From Methylomarinum sp964442675 (lineage in GTDB: Bacteria; Pseudomonadota; Gammaproteobacteria; Methylococcales; Methylomonadaceae): a DNA stretch of 5,967 nt. The notes below the pieces were generated by a model. It worked only from the letters and a program-made list of their open reading frames with translations. It was not told the origin of the DNA and made no database searches. This document shows, piece by piece, positions 1 to 4,403 of this stretch (its first letter is position 1; every line of letters begins with the position of its first letter). The stretch lies in NCBI GenBank assembly GCA_964442675.1, contig CAYUAE010000124.1, forward strand, positions 1 through 5,967. Direction: 5' to 3'. The position numbers and the translations under genes are program-made.

Positions 1-133
1 ATTGCTTCTGCTCGCTGGCTTCGGTCAAATACAATACGCGACCATCTTTTTGCATCACCCGGCATTTTTCCAGATAGTAGATATTGGCGCGTTTGGAATG
101 CAGGATGGCTTTTAAATCGGTGAGTTGTTCCAT
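1..133 (-). CDS. cas1: Cas1 of a type I-F CRISPR-Cas system, N-terminal fragment
   Basis: This minus-strand reading frame begins at the ATG at 131-133 and stays open to the left edge, giving 44 residues. It starts MEQLTDLKAILHSKRAN and continues with YYLEKCRVMQKDGRV and YLTE. Type I-F Cas1 proteins such as that of Pseudomonas aeruginosa start in the same way, with the ILHSKRAN block, the YYL..CRV block and then GRV.Y.T. Cas1 is the metal-dependent integrase that, with Cas2 (fused to Cas3 in type I-F), inserts new spacers into the CRISPR array. Its active-site residues lie further along the protein and cannot be seen here. The ATG fits the family start, but no clear Shine-Dalgarno sequence precedes it. 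In type I-F operons cas1 is normally first, followed by cas2-3, csy1-3 and cas6f, so those genes are expected beyond the left edge. The Cas1 assignment is firm; the intactness of the gene is unknown. Confidence 0.9.
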   Translation of the reverse strand, partial: MEQLTDLKAILHSKRANIYYLEKCRVMQKDGRVLYLTEASEQKQ

Positions 134-169
134 ACGGGTAACGATGTTGAAATGATGAAGACAACTAAA

Positions 170-197
170 ATCATAGTTCAGAGGCTTAATATTACAA
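170..197 (-). promoter_or_regulatory. Candidate sigma-70 promoter for cas1
   Basis: On the minus strand TTGTAA (192-197, 4 of 6 matches to the -35 consensus) stands 16 bp from TATGAT (170-175, 5 of 6 matches to the -10 consensus). Transcription would start near position 163 and give a leader of about 30 nt before the cas1 ATG. The match is moderate and rests on eye inspection only; an alternative AT-rich -10 (TAATAT) lies slightly upstream. Confidence 0.35.
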
Positions 198-200
198 TCA

Positions 201-268
201 TCGTTGATGGTGGGTTTTGACGGCAGGTGTGGATTGGGTATGTTGATGGTGGGGGAGAGAGGAGGGTG
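201..268 (-). terminator. C-rich, G-poor stretch: candidate Rho loading (rut) site after aspC
   Basis: Read in the direction of aspC transcription, these 68 nt contain 35 C and only 3 G by hand count, with many CC, TC and AC steps and little obvious secondary structure. Rho binds unstructured, pyrimidine-rich, C-over-G-biased RNA, so a transcript leaving aspC would present a good loading site just before cas1. The composition is directly visible; the function is inferred. It lies immediately after the hairpin at 269-309. Confidence 0.45.
203..253. repeat. Pair of 12-bp direct repeats upstream of cas1
   Basis: GTTGATGGTGGG occurs exactly at 203-214 and 242-253 on the plus strand (CCCACCATCAAC in the cas1 sense), 39 bp apart start to start. 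The nearer copy ends 5 bp upstream of the candidate cas1 -35 box. This position would suit an activator or repressor site, but no regulator is identified, and the repeats sit in a low-complexity C-rich stretch that could give such a match without function. Confidence 0.4.
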
Positions 269-309
269 GCCTCACACTTAAAAGAGATTATGTCTTTAGT
301 GTGTGAGGC
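269..309 (-). terminator. Hairpin after the aspC stop, without a U-tract
   Basis: GCCTCACAC (269-277) pairs perfectly with GTGTGAGGC (301-309). A second helix, AAAGA (281-285) with TCTTT (293-297), stacks inside it across a small internal loop, leaving a 7-nt apical loop. It begins 17 nt after the aspC stop codon in the minus direction. Neither strand has a T-run after the stem, so it is not a standard intrinsic terminator. It may protect the 3' end of the aspC message or pause polymerase ahead of the C-rich stretch that follows. Confidence 0.45.
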
Positions 310-325
310 TGGTTTAGGGGGGGGC

Positions 326-1507
326 TTAAAGCGCTTGCTTGATGCGATCTAGCGCGTTGCTTAAGTTTTCCATACTGGTTGCGATGGAGATACGGATATG
401 ACCGGGACAACCGAAGGCCGTGCCGGGTACCAGGGCGACGCCGGCTTTTTCGATCAAATATTCGGCAAAGTCCAGGTCTGAATCGATGCCGCTGAGTTTA
501 TCCAGGGCTTTTTCGATATTCGGAAACACATAAAATGTGCCATCGGTGGCCATGCAGTCGATGCCATCGATTTTATTCAGCTCTTCGACGACAAAATCAT
601 GGCGTTTTTTAAATTCCAGCATCATATCGTCAATACAGCTTTGATCGCCTGTTATGGCAGCTTCTGCAGCAACCTGGGAAATTGATGTGGGGTTAGACGT
701 GCTTTGTGACTGGATTTTACGCATGGCGGCGATAATTTCAGCGGGGCCTCCAGCATAACCGATACGCCAGCCGGTCATGGAGTAGGCTTTGGAGACGCCA
801 TTTAATACCATGGTGCGTGGATAAAGTTCGGGACAGGCATTGAGAATATTCACGAAGCTGCCTTTTTGCCACAGGATGTGTTCATACATATCGTCGGTCG
901 CAATGACGATATTAGGGTAGTCCAGCAGTACCTCGGCCAGCGCTTTCAACTCGTCCAGGCTGTAGGCGACGCCGGTGGGGTTCGATGGGCTGTTGATGAC
1001 CATCAGCCGGGTTTTGTCGGTAATCGCATTACGCAGTTGTTCCGGACTGATTTTAAAGTGTTGTGCCTGGGTGGTTTCAACAATGACCGGTGTGGCTTCT
1101 GCCAGTAATACCATGTCAGGATAGGAGACCCAGTAAGGCGCGGGAATGATGACTTCATCACCTGGGTTCAACAGGGCCTGAGCCAGATTGTAAAAACTTT
1201 GTTTACCGCCACAGGAGACCAGAATCTGGTTGAGCTGGTAATCAAATCCATTGTCGCGTTTGAATTTGTCGATAATGGCTTGTTTAAGACTTGGAATACC
1301 ATCGACAGCAGTATATTTGGTAAAGCCTTTGTTTAATGCGTCAATAGCGGCAGCCTTGATATGATCCGGCGTGTCGAAGTCGGGTTCACCTGCGCCGAGT
1401 CCAATAATATCCTTTCCTGCCGCACGCATTTCTGCAGCCCGCGCGGTAATTGCCAACGTTGGGGAAGGTTTAACTGCTTTGACTCTGTTTGAAAGTTGAA
1501 TGGTCAT
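326..1507 (-). CDS. aspC: Class I PLP-dependent aspartate aminotransferase (Ib, Thermus-like)
   Basis: This 393-residue protein transfers the amino group between aspartate (or a related amino acid) and 2-oxoglutarate using pyridoxal phosphate in the cytoplasm, linking the TCA cycle to amino acid synthesis. The Schiff-base lysine is K240 in GVSKAYSMTGWRIGY. Other cofactor and substrate residues are visible: W126 in APYWVSYP, N176 in SPSNPTG, D205 and Y208 in TDDMYEH, R248 in GWRIGY, and the carboxylate-binding R372 in HIRIS. The N-terminal SNRV.A.KPS.T and GLGAGEPDFDTP blocks match the Ib subgroup typified by the Thermus enzyme, not E. coli AspC. Some Ib members act on aromatic substrates or prephenate, so exact specificity is uncertain. 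The start ATG at 1507 has a good GAGGA ribosome site (1511-1515). The gene is full length and divergent from uvrB. Confidence 0.93.
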   Translation of the reverse strand: MTIQLSNRVKAVKPSPTLAITARAAEMRAAGKDIIGLGAGEPDFDTPDHIKAAAIDALNKGFTKYTAVDGIPSLKQAIIDKFKRDNGFDYQLNQILVSCGGKQSFYNLAQALLNPGDEVIIPAPYWVSYPDMVLLAEATPVIVETTQAQHFKISPEQLRNAITDKTRLMVINSPSNPTGVAYSLDELKALAEVLLDYPNIVIATDDMYEHILWQKGSFVNILNACPELYPRTMVLNGVSKAYSMTGWRIGYAGGPAEIIAAMRKIQSQSTSNPTSISQVAAEAAITGDQSCIDDMMLEFKKRHDFVVEELNKIDGIDCMATDGTFYVFPNIEKALDKLSGIDSDLDFAEYLIEKAGVALVPGTAFGCPGHIRISIATSMENLSNALDRIKQAL

Positions 1508-1537
1508 GATTCCTCAATCCAAAACATGTTAAATAAC

Positions 1538-1565
1538 TCAATATTATAACGCGATGTTATATAAT
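1538..1565 (+). promoter_or_regulatory. Candidate uvrB promoter
   Basis: A perfect TATAAT lies at 1560-1565, with a TG at 1555-1556 that gives a partial extended -10 character if the box is shifted by two bases. The -35 region near 1538-1543 (TCAATA) matches only 3 of 6 consensus positions. Transcription would begin near 1572, leaving about 22 nt to the GTG start. No LexA box of the CTGT-N8-ACAG type is visible, unlike the SOS-controlled uvrB of E. coli. Confidence 0.45.
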
Positions 1566-1572
1566 GCCCTAA
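1543..1572 (-). promoter_or_regulatory. Candidate aspC promoter
   Basis: The minus strand carries a perfect TATAAT -10 box at 1543-1548, placing the start of transcription near 1536 and leaving a leader of about 29 nt that contains the GAGGA ribosome site. The corresponding -35 region around 1566-1572 is poor (TTAGGG or similar), so the promoter may need an activator or be weak. It overlaps the uvrB promoter. Confidence 0.45.
1545..1561. promoter_or_regulatory. Small inverted repeat between the divergent -10 boxes
   Basis: TATAAC (1545-1550) and GTTATA (1556-1561) form an inverted repeat with a 5-bp spacer, overlapping both opposing -10 boxes. It could be an operator controlling aspC and uvrB together. 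It may also simply result from two TATAAT-like boxes facing opposite ways, which is the simpler reading. Confidence 0.25.
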
Positions 1573-1575
1573 TTT

Positions 1576-1581
1576 AAAAGG
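1576..1581 (+). promoter_or_regulatory. Weak ribosome binding site of uvrB
   Basis: AAAAGG is the only Shine-Dalgarno-like sequence before uvrB. It is 12 nt from the GTG at 1594, which is long, and 6 nt from the TTG at 1588, which is ideal. This leaves a choice between a GTG start supported by protein alignment and a TTG start two codons earlier supported by spacing. Confidence 0.4.
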
Positions 1582-1593
1582 TTGTTTTTGTTC

Positions 1594-3600
1594 GTGAAAA
1601 AAGCATTTGAAATTCAGAGTCGTTATCAGCCTGCAGGTGATCAGCCGGAAGCTATCGCACGCCTGGTCGAGGGGCTGGAAGATGGTGAATTGCATCAAAC
1701 CTTGCTTGGCGTGACAGGTTCCGGGAAAACCTTCACCATGGCCAATGTGATTCAAAAGACGCAACGGCCGGCGATGATTCTGGCGCCGAATAAAACGCTG
1801 GCGGCACAGTTGTATGGGGAAATGAAGGAGTTTTTCCCAAAAAACAGTGTTGAATATTTCGTTTCCTATTATGACTATTATCAGCCGGAAGCCTATGTGC
1901 CGGCATCGGATACCTTTATCGACAAGGATGCCGCACTAAATGAACATATCGAGCAAATGCGGCTATCGGCGACTAAAGCGTTGATTGAGCGGCGCGATAC
2001 CATTGTGGTGGCTACGGTGTCGTCGATTTATGGTTTAGGTGAGCCGGCCTCTTATTTCAAAATGGTTTTGCATCTGGTGCGGGGCGATATGATCAGCCAG
2101 CGCGATATTTTGCGTCGATTGGCAGAAATGCAATATACCCGCAACGATACCGATCTGCGGCGTGCGACCTACCGGGTGCGCGGCGATGTGATCGATGTAT
2201 TTCCGGCTGAATCTGAAGAGCAGGCACTCAGGATTGAATTGTTTGATGATGAAATTGAGCGCTTGTCGATGTTTGATCCGTTGACTGGCGAAGTATTGTA
2301 CAAACTGGCGCGTTTTACACTGTATCCAAAAACTCACTATGTCACACCACGAGAAAAGTTGCTCAGTGCCGTTGATGCGATCAAAGATGAGCTCAAGCAA
2401 CGCCTGGAACAATTACGCGACTTGAACAAGCTGGTTGAAGCGCAGCGCCTGGAGCAACGCACTTTGTTCGATATCGAAATGATTCTGGAGGTGGGGTATT
2501 GCTCCGGGATCGAAAATTATTCGCGTTATTTATCCGGGCGGGGGCCGGGCGAGTCACCGCCGACCATGTTTGATTATTTACCGGATGATGCGTTGGTATT
2601 TATTGATGAAAGCCATGTCACGATTCCGCAAATCGGTGCGATGTATAAAGGGGATCGCTCGCGTAAGGAAACATTAGTGGAATACGGATTTCGGTTGCCA
2701 TCGGCGTTGGATAACCGGCCGCTGAAATTTGATGAGTTTGAACAGAAGGCGGGGCAGCGTATTTATGTTTCGGCGACGCCCGGCCCTTATGAAAAAGAGC
2801 ATTCGGGTGTTTTTGTCGAGCAGGTCGTGCGGCCGACCGGGTTATTGGACCCTGAGATTGAAGTACGCCCGGCATCTACTCAGGTGGATGATCTGCTGTC
2901 CGAGATCCGTATCCGGGTTGAGCGTAAAGAACGGGTGTTAGTGACGACGTTGACTAAAAGAATGTCGGAGGATCTGACTGATTATTTGATGGAGCACGAT
3001 GTCAAGGTGCGCTATCTGCATTCCGATATTGATACGGTGGAGCGGGTGGAAATTATTCGTGACCTGCGTCTGGGACAATTTGATGTGTTGGTCGGGATTA
3101 ACTTGTTACGGGAAGGATTGGATATTCCGGAAGTTTCGCTGGTGGCAATTTTAGATGCCGATAAGGAAGGTTTTCTGCGTTCGGTGGTGTCTTTGGTGCA
3201 GACGATTGGTCGGGCCGCCCGGAATGTCCATGGCAAGGCTATTCTGTATGGCGATCGGATTACCGCTTCCATGCGTCAGGCGATCGAGGAGACTCAGCGA
3301 CGACGGGAAAAACAAATTCAATTTAACAGGCAGCATGGTATCGAGCCTAAAACCGTGTTCAAGTCAGTCACCGATATTCTGGAAGTGGCGATTCCGGGGG
3401 CGGGTACGAAAGTCGCTAAAGTTGACAGCAAAGTCGCAGAAACTCTGGCCGATTATCATGCCTTGTCGCCGAAACAAGCCGCGAAGAAGTTAAAACAATT
3501 GGAAGATAAAATGTATCAGGCGGCAAAAAATCTGGAGTTTGAGGAGGCCGCGCGTATTCGCGATGAGATTAAATTATTGAAAAGTGAAATAGTTGTTTAA
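1594..3600 (+). CDS. uvrB: UvrABC excinuclease subunit B
   Basis: UvrB receives DNA lesions from UvrA, opens and checks the helix, and recruits UvrC for incision in nucleotide excision repair. With the GTG start the protein has 668 residues (E. coli has 673), and its first 17 residues align without a gap to the E. coli N terminus. Walker A GVTGSGKT is at 39-46, the aromatic beta-hairpin with Y92, Y93, Y95 and Y96 follows, the DESH box is at 338-341, SATPG at 393-397, QTIGRAARN at 536-544, and the UVR domain that binds UvrC spans about 625-666. All these agree with a working enzyme. Oddly, the usually charged ER pair in the SERSL segment before motif VI reads VV (V531, V532). In-frame TTG codons at 1582 and 1588 are alternative starts; there is no ATG. 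The dehydrogenase gene follows after 10 bp. Confidence 0.96.
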   Translation: MKKAFEIQSRYQPAGDQPEAIARLVEGLEDGELHQTLLGVTGSGKTFTMANVIQKTQRPAMILAPNKTLAAQLYGEMKEFFPKNSVEYFVSYYDYYQPEAYVPASDTFIDKDAALNEHIEQMRLSATKALIERRDTIVVATVSSIYGLGEPASYFKMVLHLVRGDMISQRDILRRLAEMQYTRNDTDLRRATYRVRGDVIDVFPAESEEQALRIELFDDEIERLSMFDPLTGEVLYKLARFTLYPKTHYVTPREKLLSAVDAIKDELKQRLEQLRDLNKLVEAQRLEQRTLFDIEMILEVGYCSGIENYSRYLSGRGPGESPPTMFDYLPDDALVFIDESHVTIPQIGAMYKGDRSRKETLVEYGFRLPSALDNRPLKFDEFEQKAGQRIYVSATPGPYEKEHSGVFVEQVVRPTGLLDPEIEVRPASTQVDDLLSEIRIRVERKERVLVTTLTKRMSEDLTDYLMEHDVKVRYLHSDIDTVERVEIIRDLRLGQFDVLVGINLLREGLDIPEVSLVAILDADKEGFLRSVVSLVQTIGRAARNVHGKAILYGDRITASMRQAIEETQRRREKQIQFNRQHGIEPKTVFKSVTDILEVAIPGAGTKVAKVDSKVAETLADYHALSPKQAAKKLKQLEDKMYQAAKNLEFEEAARIRDEIKLLKSEIVV

Positions 3601-3604
3601 GGAG
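3598..3604 (+). promoter_or_regulatory. Strong ribosome binding site overlapping the uvrB stop
   Basis: TAAGGAG is a full match to the anti-Shine-Dalgarno sequence, and its first three bases are the uvrB stop codon. It lies 6 nt before the ATG at 3611. This spacing settles the dehydrogenase start at 3611 and excludes the in-frame upstream TTG at 3593. Ribosomes finishing uvrB would stop on the site, suggesting translational coupling. Confidence 0.85.
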
Positions 3605-3610
3605 AAAAAC

Positions 3611-4306
3611 ATGAAAACGATTTTAATTACCGGGGCCAATCGCGGTATTGGCCTGGCTTTCAGTCAGTTCTATGCGCAACAGGGTGACCAGGTTCTGGCG
3701 TGCTGCCGTCATCCTGAAGCGGCGACCGATTTGCAACAGTTGGCTGAAAAATATCCGACTATCCAGTGTTATCAACTGGATGTATTGGATCGACAAGGCA
3801 TCGATGATCTCGCCGAAGACTTGAGTGATGTCACGGTCGATATTTTAATCGCCAATGCGGGGATTTATGGCGATAAACCGGAGCATCCTTTTGGCAAGCT
3901 GGATTATGAGGCCTGGTTGAGAACACTGGAAACGAATGTATTGGGTGCGGTTAAAACAGCAGAAGCCTTTTTGCCACACTTAAAACGCAGCGAAAAACCT
4001 GTCATTGCCGCGATCAGTAGTCTGATGGGGAGTATCGCGGATAATAGCAGTGGCGGCAGCATTTGCTACCGTTCCAGTAAGGCGGCGTTGAATGCGGCGA
4101 TGAAGAGTATTGCCATCGATTTAAAACCCGCCGGAATTGGTGTGCTTATTTTTCACCCAGGCTGGGTGCAGACCGATATGGGCGGGCCCAATGCATTGAT
4201 TGATACAGCGACCAGTGTGAAGGGCATGATGACTGAGATCAATCAATTCGATCTGTCTAAAACCGGGCAATTTATCAAATATGATGGTACACCAATGCCT
4301 TGGTGA
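3611..4306 (+). CDS. Short-chain dehydrogenase/reductase (C-factor/sniffer-like)
   Basis: This 231-residue classical-type SDR is predicted to be a cytoplasmic NAD(P)H-dependent oxidoreductase. The Rossmann cofactor motif TGANRGIG is at 7-14, D57 follows strand 3, the NAG motif is at 82-84, and the catalytic set is N109, S137 (in the ISSLMGS segment), Y153 and K157 (YRSSK). R33 after the second strand suggests NADP(H) preference. HPGWVQTDMGG (182-192) and the C-terminal YDGTPMPW are typical of the branch containing Myxococcus C-factor and animal sniffer/carbonyl reductases. The substrate cannot be told from sequence. The ATG has an excellent ribosome site overlapping the uvrB stop, so it is probably the second gene of a uvrB transcript, though no functional link to DNA repair is evident. 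The gene appears complete and ends before a long palindrome. Confidence 0.9.
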   Translation: MKTILITGANRGIGLAFSQFYAQQGDQVLACCRHPEAATDLQQLAEKYPTIQCYQLDVLDRQGIDDLAEDLSDVTVDILIANAGIYGDKPEHPFGKLDYEAWLRTLETNVLGAVKTAEAFLPHLKRSEKPVIAAISSLMGSIADNSSGGSICYRSSKAALNAAMKSIAIDLKPAGIGVLIFHPGWVQTDMGGPNALIDTATSVKGMMTEINQFDLSKTGQFIKYDGTPMPW

Positions 4307-4341
4307 AGGGGCGCGAGATAAATGTAACCGTTAAAGGCCAG

Positions 4342-4403
4342 GAGGCTGTCGGGTTTAGGGGGCGTAACGAGACGAGTAGAATTTTCCTGAATCCGACAGC
4401 CTC
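4342..4403. repeat. Long imperfect palindrome between convergent genes
   Basis: Arms 4342-4359 and 4386-4403 pair over 18 bp, with the outer 11 bp perfect (GAGGCTGTCGG with CCGACAGCCTC) and two G-T wobbles further in. The loop is 26 nt. It begins 35 nt after the dehydrogenase stop on one side and abuts the stop codon of the GGDEF-EAL gene on the other. No T-run follows on either strand and no target-site duplication is seen. It may be a bidirectional transcription or mRNA 3'-end barrier, or a copy of a REP- or MITE-like repeat family. Confidence 0.7.

Noticed and set aside
245..268. G-quadruplex on the plus strand
   Set aside because: Runs of G are present, but only one or two have three or more bases with suitable spacing. 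The C-rich transcript on the other strand is the stronger explanation.
134..325. Possible CRISPR repeats or leader next to cas1
   Set aside because: No regularly spaced repeat of about 28 bp is present, and the known type I-F repeat pattern was not seen. The only repetition is the 12-bp pair. In type I-F loci the array usually lies at the cas6f end, away from cas1.
866..1108. Plus-strand open frame inside aspC
   Set aside because: It is antisense to a strongly conserved coding region, has no recognisable domain and no convincing ribosome site. It is a shadow frame, as are the other frames inside uvrB and the GGDEF-EAL gene.
1508..1593. LexA/SOS box upstream of uvrB
   Set aside because: No CTGT-N8-ACAG-like sequence was found. 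The short palindrome AACATGTT at 1523-1530 is too small and lacks the correct half-sites.
1504..1764. Minus-strand open frame across the aspC-uvrB promoter region
   Set aside because: It overlaps the conserved UvrB N terminus in antisense, covers both promoters and resembles no known protein.
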